This document shows, piece after piece, positions 43,112 through 52,634 of a stretch of 64,000 nt of DNA. Position numbers and translations under genes: made by a program. Every line of letters begins with the position of its first letter. The first letter of the stretch is position 1. Origin of the DNA: Comamonadaceae bacterium (GTDB lineage Bacteria > Pseudomonadota > Gammaproteobacteria > Burkholderiales > Burkholderiaceae_C); NCBI GenBank assembly GCA_947443645.1, contig CANEXF010000005.1, positions 1 through 64,000 of the forward strand. Direction: 5' to 3'. A model generated the notes under the pieces. The model saw only the letters and a program-made list of their open reading frames with translations, was not told where the DNA came from and did not search any database.

Positions 43112-44355
43112 CCACCACTTCTGACTACGACCAAATTGACCGCTGGGTCGATGCCCACTTCGACGAAGAAGTGCAGTTTTTGCAACAGCTCATACGCGTT
43201 CCGACCGACACGCCACCGGGCAACAATGCGCCGCACGCTGAGCGCACGGCCGAGCTGCTCAAGGACTTTGGTTTTGAAGCCGAGAAATACCCGGTGCCCG
43301 AGGCAGAAGTCAAAGCCTATGGCATGACATCCATCACCAACCTGATCGTGCGCCGCCAGTACGCCACATCCGCGACCGACAAGAGCAAGACCATTGCGCT
43401 CAATGCGCACGGCGACGTGGTGCCGCCCGGCGAAGGCTGGACCAAAGACCCTTACGGTGGCGAGATTGTGGACGGCAAAATTTATGGCCGTGCCTCGGCC
43501 GTCAGCAAGTGCGATTTTGCGACTTTCACCTTTGCAGTGCGCGCGCTCGAGGCGCTGGGTTCGCCGCTCAAGGGCGCGGTTGAGCTGCACTTCACCTACG
43601 ACGAGGAATTCGGCGGCGAGATGGGGCCGGGCTGGCTGCTCAGGCATGGCCTGACAAAACCGGACCTGATGATCGCAGCCGGCTTTTCCTATGAGGTTGT
43701 CACCGCCCACAATGGCTGCCTGCAAATGGAGGTCACGGTCCACGGCAAGATGGCGCATGCGGCCATTCCGCACACCGGCGTTGACGCCTTGCAGGGCGCA
43801 GTGCACATACTGAATGCGCTCTATGCGCAAAACACCTTGTACCGACAAGTCACCTCAAACATCGAGGGCATAGAGCACCCTTACCTGAATGTGGGCCGCA
43901 TCGAAGGCGGCACCAACACCAACGTGGTTCCGGGCAAGGTGGTCTTCAAACTTGACCGCCGCATGGTTCCGGAAGAAAACCCGGCAGAGGTCGAGGCCAG
44001 CATACGCCAGGTCATTGCCGACGCCGCGGCCGCTTGCCAGGGCATCAGCGTCGACATCAAGCGCCTGCTGCTGGCGAAGTCCATGAAACCCATGGCTGGC
44101 AACCAGCCACTGGTCGCGGCCATACAAAAACACGGCCAAGCGCTGTTTGACCAGAAAATTCCGGCCATGGGCACGCCGCTCTATACCGATGTGCGCCTGT
44201 ATGCCGAAGCCGGCATTCCAGGAGTGATTTACGGCGCAGGGCCGCGCAGCGTGCTGGAGTCGCATGCCAAGCGCGCAGATGAACGGCTGGAGCTTGAAGA
44301 CTTGCGGCGGGCAACCAAGGTCATCGCGCGTTCACTGAGGGATTTGCTGGCCTGA
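43108..44355 (+). CDS. M20-family amidohydrolase, possibly for a ureide
   Basis: 415 aa, ArgE/DapE-like. Metal site seen as NAHGDVVPPGEGW, the GRASAVSKCDFATF bridge segment (a subfamily variant of the usual SDMKGG), YDEEFGGEMGPGW and a late GTPLYTDVRLYAEAG; the dimerisation insert has GKMAHAAIPHTGVDALQGA. As the last gene of the puuE operon it may hydrolyse ureidoglycolate or ureidoglycine, but a general acylamino-acid hydrolase is also possible. Confidence 0.85.
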   Translation: MTTTSDYDQIDRWVDAHFDEEVQFLQQLIRVPTDTPPGNNAPHAERTAELLKDFGFEAEKYPVPEAEVKAYGMTSITNLIVRRQYATSATDKSKTIALNAHGDVVPPGEGWTKDPYGGEIVDGKIYGRASAVSKCDFATFTFAVRALEALGSPLKGAVELHFTYDEEFGGEMGPGWLLRHGLTKPDLMIAAGFSYEVVTAHNGCLQMEVTVHGKMAHAAIPHTGVDALQGAVHILNALYAQNTLYRQVTSNIEGIEHPYLNVGRIEGGTNTNVVPGKVVFKLDRRMVPEENPAEVEASIRQVIADAAAACQGISVDIKRLLLAKSMKPMAGNQPLVAAIQKHGQALFDQKIPAMGTPLYTDVRLYAEAGIPGVIYGAGPRSVLESHAKRADERLELEDLRRATKVIARSLRDLLA

Positions 44356-44502
44356 AAGGGATTGACCCGCCGGAAATGAGCTGGGTGGCACTGTTTTTGC
44401 TTAGGTATTCTTAGTCTTTTTTGTGTTCATTTCGATCCGCAATTGCATGCGCAGCGGACTCCATATATCCACTTTTCAGCCTTTTTAACCAGAGACACCA
44501 CC

Positions 44503-45561
44503 ATGAAAAACCACAGCACATACGCCCCCCTGTCATTGATGCCCCTGCTGAGCAAAGTCGCTAGCGCCCTGATCGCTGTGGCGGCGCTGGGTACGGCTCA
44601 CGCGCAAAACACGCCCATCAAATTCCAGCTCGACTGGCGTTTTGAAGGCCCGGCAGCGCTGTTTCTGACGCCAGCCGCAAAAGGCTATTTCGCGGCCAGC
44701 AAGCTCGATGTCACGGTAGACGCGGGCAACGGCTCCGGCGGCGCCGTCACCCGGGTGGCATCTGGCAGCTACGACATGGGCTTTGCCGACATGGCCGCGC
44801 TGATGGAATTCCACGCCAACAACCCGGACGCGCCCAACAAGCCCGTCGCGGTGATGATGGTTTACAACAACACGCCGGCATCGGTGATGGCACTGAAAAA
44901 GTCGGGCATCAAGACACCCGCAGACCTCAGCGGCAAAAAGCTGGGCGCACCGGTATTTGATGCGGGTCGCCGGGCATTTCCAATTTTTGCCAAAGCCAAC
45001 AATGTCACTGGTTTCCAGTGGACCGCGATGGACCCGCCGCTGCGTGAAACCATGCTGGCGCGCGGCGATGTAGATGCCATCACCGGCTTCACCTTCACCT
45101 CGCTGCTGAACCTCGAAGCACGAGGCGTGAAAGCCGAAGACGTGGTGGTGCTGCCCTATGCGGACTTTGGTGTGAAGCACTACGGCAACGCCGTGATCGC
45201 CTCGCCCAAGCTGATCAAGGAAAACCCGGCTGCCGTCAAAGCCTTTTTGCTGGCTTTCACCAAGGGCGTCAAGGACGTGGTGGCCGATCCCGCGGCCGCG
45301 ATTGAATTTGTCAAAGCCCGCGACGGCATCATCAACGTACAACTGGAAACCCGCCGCCTCAAGCTGGCAATTGACACCGTGATCAACAGCCCTGACGCGC
45401 GCGCCGAAGGTTTTGGCCAAGTCAAGGGTCCGCGTCTGTCGCTGATGGCGTCCCAGGTATCCGATGCCTTTGGCACCAAGACCCGTGTCAATCCAGATGC
45501 CGTCTGGAACGGCAGCTTCCTGCCCACCGCCGCCGAGCTGAACATCCTGCCGAAGAAATAA
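44503..45561 (+). CDS. ABC transporter substrate-binding protein (NMT1/THI5-like)
   Basis: About 352 aa. Signal peptide to about residue 35 (ends GTAHAQ), then IKFQLDWRFEGPAALFLTPA, GNGSGGAVTRVASGSYDMGF and a RGDVDAITGFTFTSLLNLEA section, as in SsuA/TauA/ThiY proteins that bind sulfonates, pyrimidines or similar small molecules. It heads an importer with the next two genes. The link to purine breakdown suggests uptake of a ureide, hydantoin or nucleobase (inference); sulfonate binding cannot be excluded. Confidence 0.87.
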   Translation: MKNHSTYAPLSLMPLLSKVASALIAVAALGTAHAQNTPIKFQLDWRFEGPAALFLTPAAKGYFAASKLDVTVDAGNGSGGAVTRVASGSYDMGFADMAALMEFHANNPDAPNKPVAVMMVYNNTPASVMALKKSGIKTPADLSGKKLGAPVFDAGRRAFPIFAKANNVTGFQWTAMDPPLRETMLARGDVDAITGFTFTSLLNLEARGVKAEDVVVLPYADFGVKHYGNAVIASPKLIKENPAAVKAFLLAFTKGVKDVVADPAAAIEFVKARDGIINVQLETRRLKLAIDTVINSPDARAEGFGQVKGPRLSLMASQVSDAFGTKTRVNPDAVWNGSFLPTAAELNILPKK

Positions 45562-45657
45562 GCCTGTCGAAGCAAGCCTGGTGACGCACTTTAGTCGCTA
45601 GGCTTTTAATAGCATTTCACGCCCGTCCCTAGGGGCTAAAACAGGTTTTTTATTCTC

Positions 45658-46521
45658 ATGACAGCTCCCATCAAAGCAGAAATCCCGTTTGTCGACTTCT
45701 CGGATGTCTGGCTGGCCTACAACGACGAGTTTCTGGCTAAAAAGCAGTTTGCGGTAGAAGCCATCGACCTGAAAGTCAGGCAGGGCGAGTTCATTGCCAT
45801 TGTCGGCCCGTCCGGTTGCGGCAAGTCGACCTTCATGAAGCTGGCAACCGGCCTGAAGATGCCCTCACTTGGGAAAATCACCATAGACGGCCAGCCTGTG
45901 ACCGGCCCGCTCAAGGTCTCGGGCATGGCTTTCCAGGCGCCGTCCCTGCTGCCCTGGCGAACCACCATTGACAACGTATTGCTGCCGCTGGAAATCGTGG
46001 AGCCCTTTCGCAGCAACTTCAAGGCCCAGCGCAAGGTCTATGTGGAGCGCGCCAGAAAACTCCTGGAAAGCGTAGGCCTGGCGGGCTACGAAGACAAATT
46101 CCCCTGGCAGCTTTCGGGCGGCATGCAGCAGCGCGCAAGCATTTGCCGCGCGCTGATCCACGAGCCCAAGATGCTGCTGCTGGACGAGCCCTTTGGCGCG
46201 CTCGACGCGTTCACGCGTGAAGAGCTGTGGTGCATTTTGCGCGACCTCTGGACCGTGCAGAAATTCAACGTGATTCTGGTCACCCACGACCTGCGCGAGT
46301 CGGTCTTTCTGGCCGATACGGTCTATGTCATGAGCAAAAGCCCGGGACGTTTTGTGATCAAGCGCGAGATCGAACTGCCGCGCCCACGCGACCTGGAAGT
46401 CACCTACACCAAGGAGTTCAGCGACATCGTTCACGAGTTGCGCGGGCACATTGGCGCTATCCGAAAAACCAGCGCCGTGCCACAAGCTCAAGCGGCCTCA
46501 CTGCCTACTGCGACAACATGA
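45658..46521 (+). CDS. ABC transporter ATP-binding protein (SsuB/TauB-like)
   Basis: 287 aa. Walker A GPSGCGKST, Q-loop MAFQAPSLLPWRT, signature LSGGMQQRAS, Walker B MLLLDEPFGALD and the switch histidine in VTHDLRES. It drives the importer with the substrate-binding protein before it and the permease after it (ATGA overlap). The 97-bp gap before it holds a weak GCTA-TAGC palindrome and a T-run. Confidence 0.92.
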   Translation: MTAPIKAEIPFVDFSDVWLAYNDEFLAKKQFAVEAIDLKVRQGEFIAIVGPSGCGKSTFMKLATGLKMPSLGKITIDGQPVTGPLKVSGMAFQAPSLLPWRTTIDNVLLPLEIVEPFRSNFKAQRKVYVERARKLLESVGLAGYEDKFPWQLSGGMQQRASICRALIHEPKMLLLDEPFGALDAFTREELWCILRDLWTVQKFNVILVTHDLRESVFLADTVYVMSKSPGRFVIKREIELPRPRDLEVTYTKEFSDIVHELRGHIGAIRKTSAVPQAQAASLPTATT

Positions 46522-47285
46522 CAAAAAAACAACTCGAAAGCTGGGCACCCTGGGTGCTGCTGGTCGCCGTGATCGCGGTGTGGCAAGTGATCTGCACGGT
46601 CTTCACGGTGTCGGAATTCATCTTTCCAAGCCCTTGGCGCATTGCCACCCAGACCTGGGAGTTCAAGGGCGTGATCCTGGCACACGCCTGGCGCACTTAC
46701 TGGGTCACCATGGCCGGTTTTGGTCTGGCCATCGTCGTCGGCGTGCTGCTCGGCTTTGTCGTGGGCAGCTCCCGTCTGGCCTATGCCGCGGTCTATCCAC
46801 TGATGACGGCTTTCAATGCGCTACCCAAAGCGGCGTTTGTACCGATTCTGGTGGTCTGGTTCGGCATCGGGATTGGCCCGGCCATTCTCACGGCCTTTTT
46901 GATCTCGTTTTTCCCCATCATGGTGAACATCGCCACCGGCCTGGCGACGCTGGAGCCTGAGCTCGAAGACGTGCTGCGGGTGCTGGGCGCCAAGCGCTGG
47001 GACGTACTTGTCAAGGTCGGGCTGCCGCGCTCCATGCCCTACTTCTATGGCTCGCTCAAGGTCGCGATCACGCTGGCCTTTGTTGGCACCACAGTCTCAG
47101 AAATGACGGCTGCCAACGAGGGCATTGGCTACCTGCTGATATCGGCCGGCTCGGCCATGCAGATGGGTCTGGCCTTCAGCGGACTGGTCGTGGTGGGTGC
47201 GATGGCCATGGTGATGTATGAGCTTTTCAGCTACATCGAAAAGCACACCACAGGCTGGGCGCACCGCAGCACCAACAACGAGTAA
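46518..47285 (+). CDS. ABC transporter permease (SsuC/TauC-like)
   Basis: About 255 aa, six membrane helices. The start at 46518 overlaps the ATPase stop by 4 bp. The EAA-type loop that contacts the ATPase reads LEDVLRVLGAKRWDVLVKVG followed by LPRSMPYF, and FNALPKAAFVPILVVWFGIG is typical of this family. One permease probably forms a homodimer. Confidence 0.92.
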   Translation: MTKKQLESWAPWVLLVAVIAVWQVICTVFTVSEFIFPSPWRIATQTWEFKGVILAHAWRTYWVTMAGFGLAIVVGVLLGFVVGSSRLAYAAVYPLMTAFNALPKAAFVPILVVWFGIGIGPAILTAFLISFFPIMVNIATGLATLEPELEDVLRVLGAKRWDVLVKVGLPRSMPYFYGSLKVAITLAFVGTTVSEMTAANEGIGYLLISAGSAMQMGLAFSGLVVVGAMAMVMYELFSYIEKHTTGWAHRSTNNE

Positions 47286-47313
47286 GACCGGGCCGCCAAA
47301 AGCGGCACGGGGC

Positions 47314-47814
47314 TCAGAGAAAACGTTCGAGCAGCCGACGCGAGTTGCGGTCCAGCGCAGTCATGTCGCGCACGCTGTACTGCACGCCCTGGCTGCCCGC
47401 GATCAGCAGCGACCAGCCCGCCAGACGCCTGATGTCTTCTTCACCCTGAAGCACAAAAGACGTGTCGCCGCGATCGGTTTCGACGCTCCAGACACTGGGT
47501 GTGGAATAGGTCGAGACGCTTTTCAAGCGGCGTATCTCGGGCACGAAATCGCGCAATGCCAGATCATCCTCAAGCAGGCTGCGCAACGCCGTCGGCAGGG
47601 CCTGCAGTTGCTCAATCCAGGCGACCTCATGGCCTTCGGTGCTGACCAGGGAAATGCCTTCATTGGGTGCTGCCAGCGGGAAGGCACGCACGGGCACGAC
47701 ATCGGCATGCTGCTCGCCGCTGGCGGCGGTGAACAGCAGCCCGCCGCCGGGCTCGCGTTGCAGCTTGAATCCCGGGGCGCTTGCTGCGTCAGTCATGTCT
47801 GATGCTTGGCTCAT
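47314..47814 (-). CDS. DUF1854 protein linked to cyanophycin genes
   Basis: 166 aa. A short acidic protein with no signal peptide; the DUF1854 core reads GHEVAWIEQLQALPTALRSL, FVPEIRRLKSVSTYSTPSVW and ITRLxxxxLLIxDxxGxxY-like RRLAGWSLLIAGSQGVQYSV. Such proteins are regularly found beside cyanophycin synthetases together with a large ABC protein, as here (4-bp overlap with it). Its function is not known; a cytosolic adaptor for the ABC protein is one idea. Confidence 0.85.
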   Translation of the reverse strand: MSQASDMTDAASAPGFKLQREPGGGLLFTAASGEQHADVVPVRAFPLAAPNEGISLVSTEGHEVAWIEQLQALPTALRSLLEDDLALRDFVPEIRRLKSVSTYSTPSVWSVETDRGDTSFVLQGEEDIRRLAGWSLLIAGSQGVQYSVRDMTALDRNSRRLLERFL

Positions 47815-50168
47815 GGTGTACCTGTATGTTGGGCCGTGTGGGCCAGTTGCGAGGTCGCCAAGGCGATGCGGCTTTCTTCGCCGTCGGTGTCAATTTCGCT
47901 GTCAACCTGTCGCGCCTGCGCCTGGTAGAGCCGCCAGTAGGCGCCCTGCTTGGCCATCAGCTCATCGTGCGGGCCGACTTCAACGACCTGGCCGCGATCC
48001 ATCACCACCAGCCTGTCGGCCTTGCGCAGTGTTGACAGCCGGTGCGCAATTGCAATGGTGGTGCGCCCCTGCACGAGGTTGTCCAGGGCGCGCTGGATTT
48101 CCTTTTCCGTCTCGGTATCGACCGAAGAGGTGGCCTCGTCCAGAATCAGTATGCGCGGGTTGATCAGGAGGGCGCGCGCAATCGAGATGCGCTGGCGCTC
48201 GCCACCCGACAGTCCCTGGCCACGCTCGCCGACCAGCGAGTCATAGCCCTGGGCCAGCCGCAGGATGAACTCGTGCGCATGGGCTGCGCGCGCAGCCGCC
48301 ACCACCTCGGCGCGCGAGGCACCGGGCTTGCCGTACGCGATGTTTTCGGCGATCGTGCCGAAAAACAAAAAGGGCTCCTGCAGCACCAGACCGATATTGC
48401 GCCTGTAGTCCGCCACACCGAAGCGCCGGATGTCGGTGCCGTCCACGCTGATCACGCCATCAGTCACGTCGTAAAAGCGGCAAATCAGGTTGACCAGCGT
48501 ACTTTTTCCCGATCCGCTGTGGCCGACCAGGCCTATCATCTCGCCCGGCTGTATCTCCAGGTCCAGTCCGCGGATCACAGAGCGGTTGCCGTAACGGAAC
48601 CCCAGGCCTTTCATCTCAATACGCCCCTGGAGCGCGCCAATTTTCACCGGATGCGCAGCCTCGGGCACGTTCGAGACATGGTCAAGAATGTCAAAGATGC
48701 GCTTGGCGCCAGCCGCCGCTTTCTGCGTCACCGAGACAATCCGGCTCATCGAGTCAAGCCGGCCGTAAAAGCGGCCAATGTAGGCGATGAAAGCCGTCAG
48801 CACACCCACCGTGATCTGCTGCCTGGACATCAGCCAGATGCCAAAGGCCCAGACCACCAGCAAGCCGATTTCGGTCAGCAGCGACACCGTCGGCGTGAAC
48901 AGGGACCAGGTCTTGTTGAGCTTGTCATTGACAGCCAGGTTGTGCTGGTTGACTTCACGAAAGCGCTGGGCTTCGCGCTTTTCCTGCGCAAAAGCCTTGA
49001 CCACGCGAATACCGGGAATGGTGTCAGCCAGGACATTGGTCACATCGGACCAGACCCGGTCGATTTTCTCAAAACCGGTACGCAACTTGTCGCGCACCAC
49101 ATGAATCATCCAGCCTATAAAAGGCAGCGGCAGCAAAGTCACCAGCGCCAGCCACGGGTTGATCGAAAACAAGATCGCCGCCGTCATGCCAATCATCAGC
49201 ACATCGGTAGCAAAGTCCAGCGCGTGCAATGACAGGAACACGCAGATGCGATCGGTCTCCGAACCAATGCGCGACATCAGGTCACCGGTGCGCTTGCCGC
49301 CAAAATAATCCAGCGAAAGATCCAGCAAATGGTCAAAGGTCGCAGTGCGCAAGTCGGCGCCAATACGTTCGGACACCAGCGCCAGCAAATAGGTGCGCGC
49401 CCAGTTCAAGGCCCAGCCCAGAACCGCCGCGCCCAGCAATCCGCCCAGAATCATGCCGACTTTGCCCGGCTCGATCTGCTGGCCGTTCTGGAACGGAATC
49501 AGGATGTCGTCCATCAGCGGAATCGTCAGGTAGGGCGGCACCAGCGTCGCCGCCGTGGACGCCAAGGTCAGCAAAAAGCCCGACAGCAGCTGGTAGCGAT
49601 AAGGCCGGGCAAAGCGCCACAGACGCAGCAGCACCCAGGTCGATGGCGGCGTATGCAGCGTGCGCGCGCAGGCCGGACAGACCTCGCTGTCCGGCGGCAG
49701 CGGCAAATCGCAGTCTGGACACAAAGCGGCGTCGTCAAGCGGCTCTGCAGCGTCTGCCGGCGTCGGCCGCCCGAGGGCTTGCTGCTGGACAAACAGCCTG
49801 ACCAAGCGCAGTGCCTGGACATTGACACTCAGGGTAAAGCGCCAGCTAGCTATACGCCGATCCGCATCAAGCAGCTCCAGCGTGCCCACGCCAGCGTGGT
49901 CAAAATGGCGCAGCGCCAGCCCGGGGACAGGGCTGCCGAACGCGTCCTGAATCGGCCAGCTCGACCAGACGCCGTCCGGACTGCAGGCCAAAAGGCGGCG
50001 GTCGGTCAGCGCCAGCAGCCCCTGGGCAAAGCGAAGTTGCAGGTCCAGGTCAACCACCAGGGTGGTCAGAACGTTCTCTTGGGTTATGAGCTGCGAGTTC
50101 AGCTCTGCCAATGCAGGTTCAATAGGGCGAGAAACACCGGGAAGGTTTGGCGGATGCTGATGTTGCAT
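47811..50168 (-). CDS. Large ABC exporter-type protein linked to cyanophycin genes
   Basis: 785 aa, in three parts. Residues 1-140 form a beta-rich PH-like domain (LALTDRRLLACSPDGVWSSW). A zinc ribbon follows with C150-x2-C153 and C164-x2-C167. Then comes a type IV exporter core: membrane domain about 180-490, and an ATPase with Walker A GHSGSGKST, signature LSGGERQ and Walker B ILDEATSSVDTETE. A fused half-transporter, expected to act as a homodimer. Divergent from cphA' over 250 bp, in which I see no clear site. Export of a peptide or dipeptide related to cyanophycin is possible but unshown. Confidence 0.9.
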   Translation of the reverse strand: MQHQHPPNLPGVSRPIEPALAELNSQLITQENVLTTLVVDLDLQLRFAQGLLALTDRRLLACSPDGVWSSWPIQDAFGSPVPGLALRHFDHAGVGTLELLDADRRIASWRFTLSVNVQALRLVRLFVQQQALGRPTPADAAEPLDDAALCPDCDLPLPPDSEVCPACARTLHTPPSTWVLLRLWRFARPYRYQLLSGFLLTLASTAATLVPPYLTIPLMDDILIPFQNGQQIEPGKVGMILGGLLGAAVLGWALNWARTYLLALVSERIGADLRTATFDHLLDLSLDYFGGKRTGDLMSRIGSETDRICVFLSLHALDFATDVLMIGMTAAILFSINPWLALVTLLPLPFIGWMIHVVRDKLRTGFEKIDRVWSDVTNVLADTIPGIRVVKAFAQEKREAQRFREVNQHNLAVNDKLNKTWSLFTPTVSLLTEIGLLVVWAFGIWLMSRQQITVGVLTAFIAYIGRFYGRLDSMSRIVSVTQKAAAGAKRIFDILDHVSNVPEAAHPVKIGALQGRIEMKGLGFRYGNRSVIRGLDLEIQPGEMIGLVGHSGSGKSTLVNLICRFYDVTDGVISVDGTDIRRFGVADYRRNIGLVLQEPFLFFGTIAENIAYGKPGASRAEVVAAARAAHAHEFILRLAQGYDSLVGERGQGLSGGERQRISIARALLINPRILILDEATSSVDTETEKEIQRALDNLVQGRTTIAIAHRLSTLRKADRLVVMDRGQVVEVGPHDELMAKQGAYWRLYQAQARQVDSEIDTDGEESRIALATSQLAHTAQHTGTP

Positions 50169-50417
50169 TGTGATTTTGGATTCTTAGAGTCCGGCGCTTG
50201 GCGCACCGACAGGCCCTGAATCAAGGATTTTCGCCGAAGCTGAGCTGCTACAACTTATATTTATCCATTCGAAGCCGTTAAAGCGTTCAAAGCTGCAAAA
50301 TCGACCTTTTGGCGATCTGCCGGCCCTCCGGGGCAAAAATACGAATAACGAGACACAGGCGGAACCCCAACAAGACCAGCGGCCGGCATGACCGGCAGCA
50401 GAAGAATTTTGCAAAAA

Positions 50418-52634
50418 ATGAGCAAACAGGACGATATCCAATTACTGCGCATCAATTATTTGCGTGGCCCCAACATCTGGACCTACAGACCGGTACTCGA
50501 AGTCTGGCTTGACCTTGGAGGCCTTGAAGACTTCCCCAGCCAGCTCCTGGCCGGCTTCAACGACCGTCTGGTCGCGCTGCTGCCCGGCCTGATTGAGCAC
50601 CATTGCGGCGTCGGCGAGCGCGGCGGATTCCTGCAGCGTCTGAGTGAAGGCACCTGGTCTGGCCACATACTTGAGCACGTGGTGATTGAGCTGCTGAACC
50701 TGGCCGACATGCCCACCGGCTTTGGCCAGACACGCAGCACCTCCAGGCGCGGTGTGTACCGCATGGTGTTTAGGGCCAGGGACGAGCAGGTCGCACGCAC
50801 GGCGCTGGCTGAGGGCCACCGGCTGCTGATGGCGGCCATCAATGACAACTCTTACACCGCTGCCGATGTGCAAGCAGCCATAGCCCAGATCCGGGCCAAG
50901 GTCGATGACTGCTACATCGGGCCTAGCACCGCGTCCATAGTCGCAGCGGCTACCGACAGACGCATTCCGCATATCCGGTTGAACGACGGCAACCTCGTGC
51001 AGCTCGGCTATGGTGCCAGCCAGCGGCGCATCTGGACCGCCGAAACCGACCTGACCAGCGCCATTGGCGAGAGCATCGCCCACGACAAAGACCTGACCAA
51101 AAGCCTGCTGGCGACCTGCGGCGTGCCGGTGCCCGAAGGCGAAATTGTCAGCAGCGCCCAGCATGCATGGGAGGCCGCTCAGGACATCGGTCTGCCCGTG
51201 GTGGTCAAGCCGTCTGACGGCAACCACGGCCGTGGCGTATCGCTTGACCTGTATACCCAGGAAGAAGTCGAAGCCGCTTTCCGGGTTGCAGAGCCCCATG
51301 GCAGCGACGTCATGGTCGAGCGCTTTGTGCGTGGCCACGAGCACCGCCTGCTGGTGGTCGGTGGTCGGGTGGTGGCGGCCGCTCGCGGCGAAGCGGCCTG
51401 GGTCAAGGGCGACGGCCAATCGAGCGTCGTGCAACTGGTTGATGCACAGCTCAACACCGACAGCCGCCGCGGACTGGAAGAAGACTTTCCATTGAGCCTG
51501 ATAGAAACCGAAAAAGACGAAGCCATCGTGCTGGACCTGCAGCGCCAGGGCTTGACCCCTTTGTCCATCCCTGCTGCCGGCCGCGAGGTGCTGATTCAGC
51601 GCAACGGCAATGTGGCGATCGACTGCACCGACGAAATCCATCCGGACGTGGACCACATCGTGTCGCTCGCCGCGCGGGTGGTGGGCCTGGACATCGCGGG
51701 TGTTGACGTGGTGGCGCAGGACATCTCCAAGCCGCTGCACAGCCAGGGCGGCGCGATCGTGGAAGTCAATGCCGGCCCAGGGCTGCTGATGCACCTCAAG
51801 CCGGCCGCCGGCACGCCGCGCCCTGTCGGTCGTGCAATCTGCGACCATCTGTTTCCCGAACCCGCCGCTGGCCAGCACAGCGGACGTATTCCATTGGTCG
51901 GTATTGCCGGATCCGACGGCACGCAGCATATTGCACGCCTGGTCGCCTGGTTGCTGCACTTGTCAGGCCGGTACACGGGACTGGCCTGTCGCGACGGCAT
52001 GTTTTTAGACCAGCGCTGCGTTGAAGCCGAAGACAGTGCGCACTGGGAAGCCGGCCAGCGCCTGCTGATCAATCGGGCGGTGCAAGCCGCGGTGTTTGAA
52101 AACGGCGCAGCCTCAATCCTGAGCAACGGATTGGCTTACGACCGCTGCCAGGTCGGTGTGGTCACAGACCTGGGCGGCGCCGCACAACTGACCGAATTCG
52201 ACATCAGCGACGATGAACAGATGTTCAAGGTCATGCGGGTGCAGGTCGACGCGGTGCTTTCAGACGGTGCGGCCGTGCTCAATGCCGACCATGCGCGCGT
52301 GCTGGAGATGGCCGCGCTGTGCGACGGCGAAGTCATTTTGTACAGCATGGACCCGGACTCGGTAGCCATCGCCGCCCAGCGCGTCAAGGGCGGCCGCGCG
52401 CTTTATATTCGCCAGGACCAGGTGGTGCTCGCCACGGGCGCCACGGAAGCATTTTTACCGGGCTTGGGGAAACTCGCAGCCTGGCGCGAAAAACGCGCAC
52501 TCAGCGCGTTGACCGAAGACAAATTGCTGGCAGCGCTGGGCGCCGCCTGGGCACTGGACGTTCCGCTCAATTTGATTGGTGCAGGCATGGAAGCCTTTGC
52601 ATCCAGCGACAAACCTGCCGGGAGGGCAGTCTGA
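50418..52634 (+). CDS. Cyanophycin synthetase-like protein CphA' with degenerate ligase P-loop
   Basis: About 738 aa. Same layout as CphA: N-terminal domain, ATP-grasp domain (VVVKPSDGNHGRGVSLDLY, VERFVRGHEHRLLVVGGRVV, VEVNAGPGLLMHL), then a Mur-ligase-like domain. In that last domain the P-loop GTNGKT of CphA is replaced by GSDGTQ (498-503), so it should not bind ATP there. Paired cphA'/cphA genes are known in proteobacteria. CphA' may supply only one of the two ligations or form a complex with CphA. Start MSKQDDIQLL at 50418; its TGA shares one base with the cphA ATG. Confidence 0.9.
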   Translation: MSKQDDIQLLRINYLRGPNIWTYRPVLEVWLDLGGLEDFPSQLLAGFNDRLVALLPGLIEHHCGVGERGGFLQRLSEGTWSGHILEHVVIELLNLADMPTGFGQTRSTSRRGVYRMVFRARDEQVARTALAEGHRLLMAAINDNSYTAADVQAAIAQIRAKVDDCYIGPSTASIVAAATDRRIPHIRLNDGNLVQLGYGASQRRIWTAETDLTSAIGESIAHDKDLTKSLLATCGVPVPEGEIVSSAQHAWEAAQDIGLPVVVKPSDGNHGRGVSLDLYTQEEVEAAFRVAEPHGSDVMVERFVRGHEHRLLVVGGRVVAAARGEAAWVKGDGQSSVVQLVDAQLNTDSRRGLEEDFPLSLIETEKDEAIVLDLQRQGLTPLSIPAAGREVLIQRNGNVAIDCTDEIHPDVDHIVSLAARVVGLDIAGVDVVAQDISKPLHSQGGAIVEVNAGPGLLMHLKPAAGTPRPVGRAICDHLFPEPAAGQHSGRIPLVGIAGSDGTQHIARLVAWLLHLSGRYTGLACRDGMFLDQRCVEAEDSAHWEAGQRLLINRAVQAAVFENGAASILSNGLAYDRCQVGVVTDLGGAAQLTEFDISDDEQMFKVMRVQVDAVLSDGAAVLNADHARVLEMAALCDGEVILYSMDPDSVAIAAQRVKGGRALYIRQDQVVLATGATEAFLPGLGKLAAWREKRALSALTEDKLLAALGAAWALDVPLNLIGAGMEAFASSDKPAGRAV

